A DNA stretch of 34,899 bases, from positions 1-34,899 of the forward strand of contig JANXRE010000081.1 in assembly GCA_025353165.1 (NCBI GenBank), in the 5' to 3' direction. The DNA comes from Acidobacteriota bacterium (GTDB taxonomy: Bacteria > Acidobacteriota > Terriglobia > Bryobacterales > Bryobacteraceae). Numbering within the stretch: position 1 is the first letter of the stretch; each line of letters begins with the position of its first letter. The notes beneath the pieces are model-generated. The model did not search any database and was not told the origin of the DNA. It was given only the letters and a program-made list of their open reading frames with translations. A program made the translations under genes and the position numbers. Shown one piece after another: positions 8,711 through 17,161 of this stretch.

Positions 8711-9529
8711 ATGAAACTGCTTACTCTCGGTTTACTCACCTGCGCGGTTGCGCTTTCCGGCGCGGACATCCCTCGCGTGGAAGAGATGAAGGGCAAGACG
8801 GTCTTGCTCTTCACTCCCCACCCGGACGACGACGCCTTCTGCTGCGGAGGCACGCTGGCGCTGCTGGCGCGCAATGGCAACCGCGTCTACGTCGTCATCT
8901 ACACGAATGACGACAAGGGCTCCTACGACCCCGACATGACCGGCGAGCGACTGGCCCGCATCCGCAAGTCCGAAGAGGAAGCCGGCAACCGCGCCCTCGG
9001 CATTCCGAGCGATCACCTGATCTGGCTCGGCCACCACGACGGAATGCTCGAATACGTAGACAGCAAAAGCCTCGTGGAACAGGCCACCGGAATCATTCGC
9101 AGGTACCGGCCGGATGTCGTGATGGCCGTCGATCCGGGCGCAGAATCGGTGCGATGGCACAAGACCGATCATCGTATGGCGGCGATGAACACGCTCGATG
9201 CGGTCCGCGCGGCGGAGTGGCACCTGTATTTCCCGAACCAGCGGCTCCAGCAGGGGCTCGAGCCCTGGCGCGTCCCGGAACTGTTGTTCTTCTACGTTCT
9301 GGACAAAGACGCGAACGTCCAGGTGAACATCGATCCCGTGATGGACAAGAAACTGGCCGCCGCGCTCTCGCATGTGAGCCAGTTCGAGCCGGGTGTCCAC
9401 AAGTACAATCCCGACTGGAAGCCGGAGGACCGGAAGAAGGCCGAGGACGAGGTGAAGTCCATGCTCCGGCGGCGAGACGGTCACTACGTCGAGTCGTTCC
9501 GCTATGCGACGGAATTCAACCAGTACTAA
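8711..9529 (+). CDS. Secreted PIG-L/LmbE-family zinc deacetylase
   Basis: A 272-residue protein with an N-terminal signal peptide (MKLLTLGLLTCAVALSGA). The zinc-binding motif HPDD is at residues 37-40 and the second metal motif HKTDH at 150-154. This family removes N-acetyl groups from amino-sugar substrates such as GlcNAc-PI, GlcNAc-inositol and chitobiose-type sugars, so a role on an N-acetylated sugar outside the cytoplasm is a reasonable inference. I chose ATG 8711, four bases after the receptor stop codon, because it starts the signal peptide exactly; upstream in-frame starts would lie inside the receptor gene. The 3' end overlaps the next gene by 26 bases, which implies translational coupling. 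Confidence 0.88.
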   Translation: MKLLTLGLLTCAVALSGADIPRVEEMKGKTVLLFTPHPDDDAFCCGGTLALLARNGNRVYVVIYTNDDKGSYDPDMTGERLARIRKSEEEAGNRALGIPSDHLIWLGHHDGMLEYVDSKSLVEQATGIIRRYRPDVVMAVDPGAESVRWHKTDHRMAAMNTLDAVRAAEWHLYFPNQRLQQGLEPWRVPELLFFYVLDKDANVQVNIDPVMDKKLAAALSHVSQFEPGVHKYNPDWKPEDRKKAEDEVKSMLRRRDGHYVESFRYATEFNQY

Positions 9530-12413
9530 CTGTCTCTTTCTCTTTTTCGTGGCGCACGCACTCGCGCGTGCCGCGTCGCCACTCCTAGCGGTGCCTGATA
9601 CGCCGTTCGTACAGGAGTACCGCGACGAAGTCGCCTATCCACGGATAGACAAAGCGGACCAACTGCGGGCGATCGCCGTGTCCGAGGACAACACGGTGTG
9701 GATCGCCACCAAAGCCGGTGTCTTTCATCGCCAGTCAGATGGATGGATCCAGGCTTTCAAAGGCTCCGCATACGCGCTGGCCGTGAGGCCCGGCGAAGTA
9801 TGGGCTGGGACCTGGCAGGGACTCTACCGCGTCGAGAGCGGAACGGCCGAAAAGATCGACGCCATTGCGACGGTGCCCATCGTCGCCTTGTGTGCGGACG
9901 CCACAGGAGTAGTCGCGGCCACTCAATCGGCACTCTACGAATGGGACGGCGGGCGCTGGATTAGTTCGCCGTGGACCGGACCAAAGTCCATTCGTTCGAT
10001 CGCGCGCGATTCGGAAGGCGGGCTATGGATCGCGACGGGCATGGGAGCGTACTACAAGAAAGGTGGCGCGCTCAGAGAGATCTACAAAGAGGCGGACCTG
10101 CTGACGGGCGAACTGCGCTCGGTCGCAATCACGCCGGCGGGCGATGTGTGGCTAGGCGGCCTCGGCGGCCTCGATATCTACCGCAAGGGCCGTCGCGCGG
10201 AGTCGCACAACACTACCAACGGCATGCCGAATCAGGACGTGCGCTGTCTGGTCGCGGAGCCGGACGGCACGGTGTGGGCCGGCACTGCTTTGGGGGCGGT
10301 GCGCCGCATCGGTGGGCGCTGGTCGTTGCGCTACAGCCGGCGCTGGCTGCCATCGGACGACGTGCGAGGGATTGCCGTGGGCCACGACCACACCGTGTGG
10401 GTGGCGACCTCGGCCGGGCTGAGCGCCATCCGCCGCAAGCAAATGACGCTCGCCGATAAAGCGGACCACTATCTGCAAACCTGTTTGGCCCGCCACGTCC
10501 GTGCTCCATACCTCGTCGAGCAATGCGACCTGAAGGCGCCCGGAGACACGGAACATTTCACGCCCCGCGACGACGACAACGAAGGTGGATACACGGGCGC
10601 CTACCTCGTCATGGAATCGTTTCGGTACGCCGTGACGAAGGATCCGCGCGCGCTTGAAAACGCCCGCAAGGCTTTTGGCGCGATGAAATTCCTGCAGGAA
10701 GTGACGGGAACCAGCGGCTTCTTCGCCCGCACGGTGGTTCCGTCGGACTGGACTCGCATACACGACGGGAACGAGACGATCCCGCCGGAGGAACGCGCCG
10801 ACCGCATCGTGCAGAACCCCCGCGACAAGCCGCTGGAAAACCGCTGGCGGCGAAGCGCGGACGGCAAGTGGCTCTGGAAGGGCGACACCAGCTCCGACGA
10901 GACCAGCATGCACTTCTTCGCGTACCTCACTTACTATCGGCTGGCCGCGGACGAGGCGGAACGGCAGGTGGTTCGCGAACACGTCCGCCGGATTGCCGAT
11001 CACATGATCGCCGGCGGTTACACGTTCCGCGACATCGACGGCAAGCCGACCTTGTGGGCCGTGTGGTCGCCGGAGAAACTGAACGGTGATGCGGACTGGC
11101 GGGCGGAACGCTGGCTGAACGGCCTGGAGATCCTGGGGTATCTGCGGCTCGCCGAACTGGTGACTGGCGACGCGAAGTACCATAGGGCCGCGCTCGCTCT
11201 GATCGACAAGGATCACTACGATGTCCTGGCGCGCCGCCCCCTGGCCACCGAGCCGTCGGAACGCACGCATTTCGACCAGGAACTCGCGGGCGCGGCGTTG
11301 TCTCTGGCCCTAACCGAAGACGACCCGCGTTTACGCAAGATCTACGAAGAGGGGTTGGCGTTCTGGTGGCAGCGCGTCCGCTCGCAGAACAGCCCGTGGT
11401 TCAATTTCATCTGGGCATCCCTAGCGAATCCGGCCGACCCCACCGCCTTCCACCTGAACGAGTGCGTCGACGCTCTCCGAGACGAACCCCTCGACCTGGT
11501 GCAGTGGACGGTGGACAGTCGCAAGCGCGAGGATGTGCGCCTGGTCCACGAACCCGTGCTCGACGACGTGCAAGTGGATCGCATTCTGCCGCCCAGTGAA
11601 CGCGCGACCATTCGTTCGGACAGCAATCTATACAGCGCGGTGCGGGGCGAAGACGGAATGTCGGAAAGCAGCGGCGTCTTCTGGCTCCTGCCCTACTGGA
11701 TGGGACGGTATTACGGATTCATCGACGGACCGAAAAGCATCACCGCGATCGCCCACCGCGGCGAGCACCTGAGTCACATCGAAAACACGCTGCCCGCTTT
11801 CCAGGCCGCCATCGACGCCGGCGCGGACTACTTCGAGTGCGACGTGCGCACGACTGCCGACGGACGCCTGGTGCTGATGCACGACGGAACGGTCAATCGC
11901 ACGACCAACGGCAAAGGCCGCGTCTCCGATCTGACCTTCGATCAGATCCGCGCGCTAGGCGTTCCGACATTCGAGGAGGCGCTGAACCTCGCCAAGGGCC
12001 GCATCGGAATCTACGTAGACAACAAACAAACCAGTCCCGCGGCGCTGGTGGAGGCGATCGAGCGCGCCGGCATGGGCGACCGCGTAGTCATCTACGGCGG
12101 TTCCGAGCTGCGGCAAATCCACGCGCTGCGTCCCGCATGGAAGGTGATGCCCGAAGCGGACAGCGTGTCCCACCTGGGGAGAGTCATCGATGATCTGCAC
12201 CTGAAGGTAGCGGCCTTCGATCGAAACGACTTCAACCCCGAGACGATTGCGGTAGCGGGCAAAGCGGGCATCGACATCTTCGTCGACCGTCTGGGCCCGC
12301 AGGACAACGAGCCAGGCTGGCAATCGGCCATCGACGCCGGAGCTACCGGCATTCAAACCGACCATCCCGCGGAACTAGTCCGGTACTTGCGGGCGCGCCG
12401 GTTGCACCGGTAA
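9504..12413 (+). CDS. Three-domain secreted fusion: beta-propeller, alpha/alpha toroid, glycerophosphodiester phosphodiesterase
   Basis: A 969-residue protein. Residues 50-310 form a propeller of repeated VWIAT-x-G-type blades, like the reg_prop sensor propellers. Residues 315-735 are helical with repeated hairpins (EGGYTGAYLVMESFRYA, SMHFFAYLTYYRLA, WLNGLEILGYLRLAELV), consistent with an alpha/alpha toroid as in glycoside hydrolases and lyases. Residues 747-965 are a GDPD TIM barrel with HR (751-752), EN (760-761), E-C-D (778-780) and HD (793-794), the metal and catalytic set of GlpQ-like enzymes that split glycerol-3-phosphate from diesters. The N-terminal 25 residues (hydrophobic LFLFFVAHALA, then ARA-AS) act as a signal peptide, but codons 16-31 lie in a repeat shared with 32690-32738. 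The start overlaps the PIG-L gene. A role in stripping glycerophosphate from a glycan is inferred, not shown. Confidence 0.8.
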   Translation: MRRNSTSTNCLFLFFVAHALARAASPLLAVPDTPFVQEYRDEVAYPRIDKADQLRAIAVSEDNTVWIATKAGVFHRQSDGWIQAFKGSAYALAVRPGEVWAGTWQGLYRVESGTAEKIDAIATVPIVALCADATGVVAATQSALYEWDGGRWISSPWTGPKSIRSIARDSEGGLWIATGMGAYYKKGGALREIYKEADLLTGELRSVAITPAGDVWLGGLGGLDIYRKGRRAESHNTTNGMPNQDVRCLVAEPDGTVWAGTALGAVRRIGGRWSLRYSRRWLPSDDVRGIAVGHDHTVWVATSAGLSAIRRKQMTLADKADHYLQTCLARHVRAPYLVEQCDLKAPGDTEHFTPRDDDNEGGYTGAYLVMESFRYAVTKDPRALENARKAFGAMKFLQEVTGTSGFFARTVVPSDWTRIHDGNETIPPEERADRIVQNPRDKPLENRWRRSADGKWLWKGDTSSDETSMHFFAYLTYYRLAADEAERQVVREHVRRIADHMIAGGYTFRDIDGKPTLWAVWSPEKLNGDADWRAERWLNGLEILGYLRLAELVTGDAKYHRAALALIDKDHYDVLARRPLATEPSERTHFDQELAGAALSLALTEDDPRLRKIYEEGLAFWWQRVRSQNSPWFNFIWASLANPADPTAFHLNECVDALRDEPLDLVQWTVDSRKREDVRLVHEPVLDDVQVDRILPPSERATIRSDSNLYSAVRGEDGMSESSGVFWLLPYWMGRYYGFIDGPKSITAIAHRGEHLSHIENTLPAFQAAIDAGADYFECDVRTTADGRLVLMHDGTVNRTTNGKGRVSDLTFDQIRALGVPTFEEALNLAKGRIGIYVDNKQTSPAALVEAIERAGMGDRVVIYGGSELRQIHALRPAWKVMPEADSVSHLGRVIDDLHLKVAAFDRNDFNPETIAVAGKAGIDIFVDRLGPQDNEPGWQSAIDAGATGIQTDHPAELVRYLRARRLHR
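9549..9596 (+). repeat. Degenerate copy of double-hairpin repeat, used as coding sequence
   Basis: This 48-base stretch aligns with 32690-32738 with one missing G and six substitutions. In the intact copy it folds into two consecutive hairpins; here both stems are damaged. It lies just after the PIG-L stop codon, where a terminator would be expected, yet the propeller-GDPD reading frame passes through it and takes its signal-peptide end (VAHALARAASPLLAVP) from it. Confidence 0.7.
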
Positions 12414-12469
12414 TCGCTTGACCGGAGAACACCACGGTAGTGAGCGACGCTGTTGAGCGAGTTGATCGA

Positions 12470-12494
12470 GCGGGGGCTGGATTTCAGCTCCCGC
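12470..12494. terminator. Hairpin between convergent genes, possible bidirectional terminator
   Basis: GCGGGGGCTG and CAGCTCCCGC pair over 10 bp with one G-T wobble around a five-base loop GATTT. It lies in the 92-bp gap between the ends of the plus-strand GDPD fusion and the minus-strand small secreted genes, the right place for a shared terminator. No clear T tract follows on either strand, so its action would have to be Rho-assisted or only RNA-stabilising. Confidence 0.5.
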
Positions 12495-12505
12495 GTTGAC
12501 ATGCT

Positions 12506-12931
12506 CTATTTCGATTTGCGGTCTATGGCATCTTTAAGATGCTTCGCGCAGGCCTCCGCAGAGCTTTGTTTCCCATGGGCAGAATTAGACTTATTTACTG
12601 AATAAGCGAATACTACGACGGCAGTCTTTGTATCCGTAAGCTTGATACTGGCGGTCTCTGTTGAGTGCCAGCTCCCCTTGAGCAATATCTTCGCCGCCCC
12701 TGCCTTTTGACTCTCGGCTGCGCCAGACAGCTCGAAATCCGCGCCATCACGTTGCTCTATTATGACAACCGGCAGGTTTTTCTTTTTAATCGCTGCTTTT
12801 ATATAGGCCTCATATCCATCCCTTGGCGCTACAAAGATCTTTGACCCTGCGGGAATAGTTGTTTGCGACCAAATAGCCGGAGCGCTAAGTATCGCCATGA
12901 TCACTGTGACGGCATGTTTGTAATTCAACAT
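12506..12931 (-). CDS. Small secreted protein, paralogue of the adjacent gene (acidobacterial family of unknown function)
   Basis: 141 residues with a signal peptide (to about IWS-Q, residue 22). The body repeats, with changes, that of the neighbouring gene: an IFVAP-x-DG-x-EAY block, a VVII-x-QRDGADFELSG strand-turn-strand with an AAESQKAG motif, and a C-terminal VVFAYSVNKSNSAHGKQS then EACAKHLKDAI. I recognise this as a recurring acidobacterial hypothetical-protein family, with no function known to me. It starts nine bases after the stop of its paralogue, with AAAAGG just upstream as a weak ribosome binding site. Base composition looks clearly more AT-rich than the surrounding genes. Confidence 0.75.
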   Translation of the reverse strand: MLNYKHAVTVIMAILSAPAIWSQTTIPAGSKIFVAPRDGYEAYIKAAIKKKNLPVVIIEQRDGADFELSGAAESQKAGAAKILLKGSWHSTETASIKLTDTKTAVVVFAYSVNKSNSAHGKQSSAEACAKHLKDAIDRKSK

Positions 12932-12940
12932 ATGAGCCTT

Positions 12941-13387
12941 TTATTGCCCCTCGATCTTCTCTTTCATGTGTTTCGCACATGCTTCGGCAGCGCTCTGCTT
13001 GCCGCGCGCTGAATTGGACTTGTGGACAGCGTAGGCGAATACGACCTCGTCTGTCTTGATATTAGTGATTTTGATACCGGCTTCTTCCATAGAGTTGGCC
13101 GAACGAGCAAACAGCATTTTGGCCCAGCCGGCCTTTTCACTTTCCGCAACAGCAGAGATTTCGAAATCAGCCTTGTCACGCGATCCAACCACCACGACGG
13201 GAACCTTCTTTTGCTGAATTCCGGCAGCCAGATACGTTTCAAACCCGCCCTCCACAGGAGCAATAAACACTCTGGCTCCTCGAGGAATAGGCTTGTCAAG
13301 TGCAGCCTTTGATGATTGGGCACTTGCAGTAAGAGTTACGAGCATCAACAACAGCCATCGAACGGCGACGAGCCTTATCCGAAACAT
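12941..13387 (-). CDS. Small secreted protein, first gene of a tandem paralogous pair
   Basis: 148 residues with a signal peptide (RWLLLMLVTLTASA, then QSS). The mature part has VFIAPVEGGFETYLAAG, then VPVVVVGSRDKADFEISAVAESEKAG, then EVVFAYAVHKSNSARGKQS and EACAKHMKEKI. Nearly every block is mirrored in the next gene, so the pair arose by tandem duplication. A strong ribosome binding site, AAAGGAG, lies seven bases upstream of the ATG, and a promoter is visible at 13441-13469. The pair is AT-rich compared with its neighbours and is read opposite to the genes on both sides, which suggests independent acquisition. The function is unknown; the fold may be a small periplasmic alpha/beta domain. 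Confidence 0.8.
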   Translation of the reverse strand: MFRIRLVAVRWLLLMLVTLTASAQSSKAALDKPIPRGARVFIAPVEGGFETYLAAGIQQKKVPVVVVGSRDKADFEISAVAESEKAGWAKMLFARSANSMEEAGIKITNIKTDEVVFAYAVHKSNSARGKQSAAEACAKHMKEKIEGQ

Positions 13388-13440
13388 AAGCTCTCCTTTG
13401 TGAGCGACGCCCTTTAAAGGCCAGACGGATCAATGGTCAT

Positions 13441-13469
13441 AGTGTACTCTGTAGCACCCTTCTAGGCAA
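13441..13469 (-). promoter_or_regulatory. Promoter for the tandem small secreted genes
   Basis: On the minus strand TTGCCT (13469-13464) is followed after exactly 17 bases by TACACT (13446-13441), a fair sigma-70 match. The predicted start near 13434 leaves a leader of about 47 bases with the AAAGGAG ribosome binding site at its end. No equally good plus-strand promoter for the 13547 gene was found; a TTGACA at 13510-13515 lacks a -10 partner. Confidence 0.45.
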
Positions 13470-13546
13470 GCCCGCAAAGTCGATAACTATGGTTCATAAA
13501 GCCATCAAGTTGACATCCGAACCAACTCTGTGAGGTGCTTAGGTCG

Positions 13547-15133
13547 ATGCATAGCCGATCTGCCCTTCTCCTTTTTCTTCTTGGCGCGTTTTTGTCCACC
13601 GCGCAGAACGCAACGTTTAACCACCACCCCGTCACGCTGGATGGCGAAGGGAAGCTATTGCCCTGGACGCCTTACGATCGCGTGCTGCGCCTGGCGTGGG
13701 ACTTTCTCCTGAACAAGGTGCAAACGGAAGACAACGGTCTGAAGACCTACTACGCATACTGCTGCCTCGATCCGGAGAAGATGCGCGGGACCGCCTGGCC
13801 GCACAACCCTGCCGGGCTGAACGCCATGCTGGCCGACTCCGCCGCGGCGTACTACGCGTACTCGGGCGACCGCAGGGTCGTCGATCTCGTGCGAGGCCTG
13901 CTCGACTACCAGATCGCCCATGGCACGACGCCGGCGGAGTGGAAGTGGCCGCGAGTGCCGTACGCGAGCTCCGACCACGGCGCGACGGAATACCGCGGAG
14001 CGTTCGAACTCCAATATGACAAGGTGCATATCGGACGCGGCGACGGATACGGCGTGATCGAACCGGACAAGGTGGGCGAGTTGGGGTTCGGCTACTTGAA
14101 ATTCTACGAGCTCACGGGCGACTCGAAGTACCGCGACGCGGCGGTGGCATGCGCCAGCGCGCTGTCCCGCAACGTGCGCGAGGGAACGGCGGAGCGCTCG
14201 CCATGGCCGTTCCGCGTCTACGCCGAAACGGGATTTGTGCGCGAGGAATACACGGCGAATGTCATCGGCCCCATCCGGCTGTTGGACGAGTTGATTCGGA
14301 TCGGAGCGGGGAACACCGGCGCGTACCGGCAGGCGCGCGACACCGCGTGGAAGTGGCTGATGGCTTTCCCCATGAAGAACAACGTCTGGGTGAATTACTT
14401 CGAGGACATCCCGTTCATGGACAAGCTGTGGAATCTAAACCAGTACAGCCCGATGGAAACGGCCCGCTATCTCATGGATCACCCAAAAGCGGACCCAGAC
14501 TGGCGCGCGCACGCGGGCGCGCTACTCGAGTTCGTCGAGAAGACGTTCGCGGTCGACATTCCGAATGCGCGCGGCGTGCAGTGGGGCGCAAACGCCATTT
14601 CCGAACAACTGGACTACATGCCGAAGATGGGCAGCCACACGTCGCGGTACGCTTCGGTGTCGGCCCGTTGGGCGGAACTCGCAGGCGACGCGGGTGCCAA
14701 GGAGAAAGCCTACCGGTCCCTGAACTGGGCGACGTACATGGGTAACGAATCCGGCGCGGTGAACGATCAACCGGACCTGCAGCATGCCGGAATCTGGTTC
14801 AGCGACGGATATGGCGACTTCATCCGCCACTTCGTCTACGCGATGGGCGCGCAGCCCGAGTGGGCCCCCGCGGGGCAGGACCACCTGGTGCGATCGTCCT
14901 CTGTCGTCTCGGATGTGAAGTACGTCCAAGGCCGCATCGCGTATCGGACTTTCGATAAAGACTCGGTTGAAGTCCTGCGGCTGAGCTTCACGCCGGCGGC
15001 CGTTCGCGCGGGAGGGAAAGATCTCCCGAAGACGAACTGGACCTTCGACCCGAAACTCGGCGTGCTCCGCATCCACCATGTAGGAGCAAACGAGCTACTT
15101 GAGGTCCGCGACGCTGCCAGAGACTCCCACTAA
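13547..15133 (+). CDS. Secreted alpha/alpha-toroid protein (short paralogue), putative carbohydrate-active
   Basis: 528 residues from ATG 13547; a GTG at 13535 is an alternative, but the GAGG at 13532-13535 then serves as the ribosome binding site. The signal peptide is MHSRSALLLFLLGAFLSTAQ. The mature part is helix-rich with repeated hairpins, as in alpha/alpha-toroid glycoside hydrolases and lyases. Landmark blocks are YAYCCLDP (paired cysteines), PYASSDHGATEYRG, TANVIGPIRLLDELIR and WLMAFPMKNNVWVNYFEDI. All have counterparts in the gene on the opposite strand at 15095-17161, so the two are paralogues. No catalytic residues can be named from sequence. It lacks the C-terminal extra domain of its partner, and the last 39 bases overlap the 3' end of that partner tail-to-tail. 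Confidence 0.8.
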   Translation: MHSRSALLLFLLGAFLSTAQNATFNHHPVTLDGEGKLLPWTPYDRVLRLAWDFLLNKVQTEDNGLKTYYAYCCLDPEKMRGTAWPHNPAGLNAMLADSAAAYYAYSGDRRVVDLVRGLLDYQIAHGTTPAEWKWPRVPYASSDHGATEYRGAFELQYDKVHIGRGDGYGVIEPDKVGELGFGYLKFYELTGDSKYRDAAVACASALSRNVREGTAERSPWPFRVYAETGFVREEYTANVIGPIRLLDELIRIGAGNTGAYRQARDTAWKWLMAFPMKNNVWVNYFEDIPFMDKLWNLNQYSPMETARYLMDHPKADPDWRAHAGALLEFVEKTFAVDIPNARGVQWGANAISEQLDYMPKMGSHTSRYASVSARWAELAGDAGAKEKAYRSLNWATYMGNESGAVNDQPDLQHAGIWFSDGYGDFIRHFVYAMGAQPEWAPAGQDHLVRSSSVVSDVKYVQGRIAYRTFDKDSVEVLRLSFTPAAVRAGGKDLPKTNWTFDPKLGVLRIHHVGANELLEVRDAARDSH

Positions 15134-17161
15134 ATACGCGAGGTTGTCGAAGCGCAGGCCCTCGCCGTTCTCGAACTCGAAGATAATCGCCGAGCTCTGG
15201 TCGCGCCAGCCGGTCTTGATGCGCTTTACTTCGCCGGCCTTGATCGTTTCTGAAAACTCGCGCAGCTCGGGTGAGTGGATCGTCACCACGGCATCGCGGG
15301 GACCGGAGTTCTGGATGTCGATGCCTTGGAAAATGCGCGGGTAGTAGAACCGGAAACTGGCGCGCTTCGCAGCCGGGTCTGCCAGGGCGAGGTTGAACGT
15401 GCCGAACGCTCCGTGAGGAGTTCCGATACGCCACGTTCCCTTGCCCCAGTCGACGCCACCGGAAGGATACTCGCCGCGCAACGGCGTTCCCGCGGGCAAG
15501 TGAGGATCGTCGAAGGTGATCAGGATGGGAGGGACTCTTCCGCCCTCGCCCTGGATGTCGATGTCGCGGGACGACTGGTGCCGTATGCGCAGCACCTTCG
15601 TTTTGTCGTCGAACACATAGCCTTCGCGCGTCAGATCCTGGCGCTTAGTAAGCGGGCGGCCGCCGGCCGAAATGGACTCCGGCGTGAAATCGAGCCGCAG
15701 CACGTCCTCCGAATCGGCATCGAAGGTCGAGTACGTGACCGCCCCCAGCGCGTAGGCGATCTTAGTCACTGGCGACAGGGATCCAAGCAGGTGCGACTCG
15801 TCGGCGGGCGCCCACTCGGGCACCGCCCAGAACGCATCCATGATGCGGCGCGGGCCATCGGCGTACTCATCGGTGAACCACCACTGGTTGGTGAAATTCG
15901 CGTGCGCATCGCGCGACAGGCCCTGGAAGTAACTCACCCAGTTGTAGGACCGGTAGGCCTCTTCCTTGTAGGCGGGGTCGCCGGTCTTGGCGTAATAGAA
16001 CGCCTCAATCGCAGCCAGGCGCGCGGTGTGGCTATCGCAGCACTGATTCGGAACGTTGCAGCAATAAGTAATCCCGTTTCCCTGCTCGGTGGTGACCGTC
16101 GCGCCGTGGACTTTGTATTTCGGCCATTTCGGTGTCGTCTTGACCCATTCGATCAACTGCCGGGCGTGCTCGCGCCATTGGGGATCCTTGTCGGGATGAA
16201 GCATGACGTAGCGGGCGTACTCGAGCGGGATCACCTGGTTCATGTTCTCCATGGAAGGGGTGACGTCCTCGAAGTAGCCGACCCAGACGTTATTCTTCAT
16301 GGGATACTTCTGCAACCAGTCCCACGCGCCCTGGCGCACTTTCCGGTATTTCGAGACGTCGCCCTGATCGAGGCGGATCAGCTCATCGAACAGCATGATC
16401 GGTTCGACCACGTTGGCCGAGTACGAGCCCATGCCGTTGCCTTCCACTTTGCCGTCGCGTGCGTAGCAGCGCACCGGCCACGGCGAGTTCTTCTCGTCGC
16501 CCGTCTTGAAATTCTTCGTCAGCGCGTCGGCGCACCGCAGCGCGGCTTTCAGATACTTGGTGTTGCCGGTCGTTTCGTAGAAACGCACGTACGCGTAGCC
16601 ATCCTCGCCAACGACGTGCGGCTCGATGTAGTCCTCGCCGTGAACGCTCCAGCCGGTATAGCGAAGGGCGCCTGGATTCGCCGACGTGTACGGCACTTTC
16701 GACCATGCGTAGTTCTCCGGAGTCAAACCGTTTTCCAGTTCGTAGTCGATGAAGTCCTGGAGAAAAGTGATGGTGCGCGGGTCGCCGGTGTAGGGGTACA
16801 AGCGTTCGATGAAGCCTTGCATCATCGCCCGCAGGTAGGCGGTGGAGTTAGCCCAGTGCCAGTCCGGCTGCATTTCGAACGTGGTCCGGTCGAAATCGAA
16901 ACAGCAGAAAAAGTAGTGATTGCGCTGGCGGTTGAACTGATCCCACAGAATGGTCCATTGCGCCAGGACATGCGACGAATACGAGTAGCCCGTATCGGAT
17001 GGCATCGGAAAGGGGAGCAACTTTCCACCGGCGTCGAGGCGCACGGGGCGTCCGGCGATGGAGGGTTCGTCGACCGTGGAAAGAACCTGGAATTTGTCCT
17101 GCGCGCCCAAGGTCAGTGCGGACAGGGAGACGATTAGGAAGGTCTTAGTAGCTCGTGTCAT
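15095..17161 (-). CDS. Secreted alpha/alpha-toroid protein with C-terminal beta domain (long paralogue)
   Basis: 688 residues with a signal peptide (FLIVSLSALTLGAQ). Residues 40-530 match the 13547-15133 product block by block: YFFCCFDFD, PYTSANPGALRYTG, SANVVEPIMLFDELIR, WLQKYPMKNNVWVGYFEDV. It adds an unusual cysteine-rich CCNVPNQCC segment. About 140 C-terminal residues (from PPILITFDDPHLPAG to DNLAYLVG) look like a separate beta-sandwich, possibly carbohydrate binding. It is the last gene of the DeoR-headed operon and starts 17 bases inside the EamA transporter gene. Its tail overlaps the short paralogue on the other strand. A role as exported polysaccharide lyase or hydrolase, or as a glycan-binding protein, is inferred from fold and context only. 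Confidence 0.8.
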   Translation of the reverse strand: MTRATKTFLIVSLSALTLGAQDKFQVLSTVDEPSIAGRPVRLDAGGKLLPFPMPSDTGYSYSSHVLAQWTILWDQFNRQRNHYFFCCFDFDRTTFEMQPDWHWANSTAYLRAMMQGFIERLYPYTGDPRTITFLQDFIDYELENGLTPENYAWSKVPYTSANPGALRYTGWSVHGEDYIEPHVVGEDGYAYVRFYETTGNTKYLKAALRCADALTKNFKTGDEKNSPWPVRCYARDGKVEGNGMGSYSANVVEPIMLFDELIRLDQGDVSKYRKVRQGAWDWLQKYPMKNNVWVGYFEDVTPSMENMNQVIPLEYARYVMLHPDKDPQWREHARQLIEWVKTTPKWPKYKVHGATVTTEQGNGITYCCNVPNQCCDSHTARLAAIEAFYYAKTGDPAYKEEAYRSYNWVSYFQGLSRDAHANFTNQWWFTDEYADGPRRIMDAFWAVPEWAPADESHLLGSLSPVTKIAYALGAVTYSTFDADSEDVLRLDFTPESISAGGRPLTKRQDLTREGYVFDDKTKVLRIRHQSSRDIDIQGEGGRVPPILITFDDPHLPAGTPLRGEYPSGGVDWGKGTWRIGTPHGAFGTFNLALADPAAKRASFRFYYPRIFQGIDIQNSGPRDAVVTIHSPELREFSETIKAGEVKRIKTGWRDQSSAIIFEFENGEGLRFDNLAYLVGVSGSVADLK

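Noticed and set aside
15275-17137. A 620-codon plus-strand open frame opposite the long toroid gene.
   Set aside because: It is an antisense shadow produced by high third-position GC; the translation has the Arg/His/Val-rich look of such shadows, and the minus-strand frame has a signal peptide and a paralogue.
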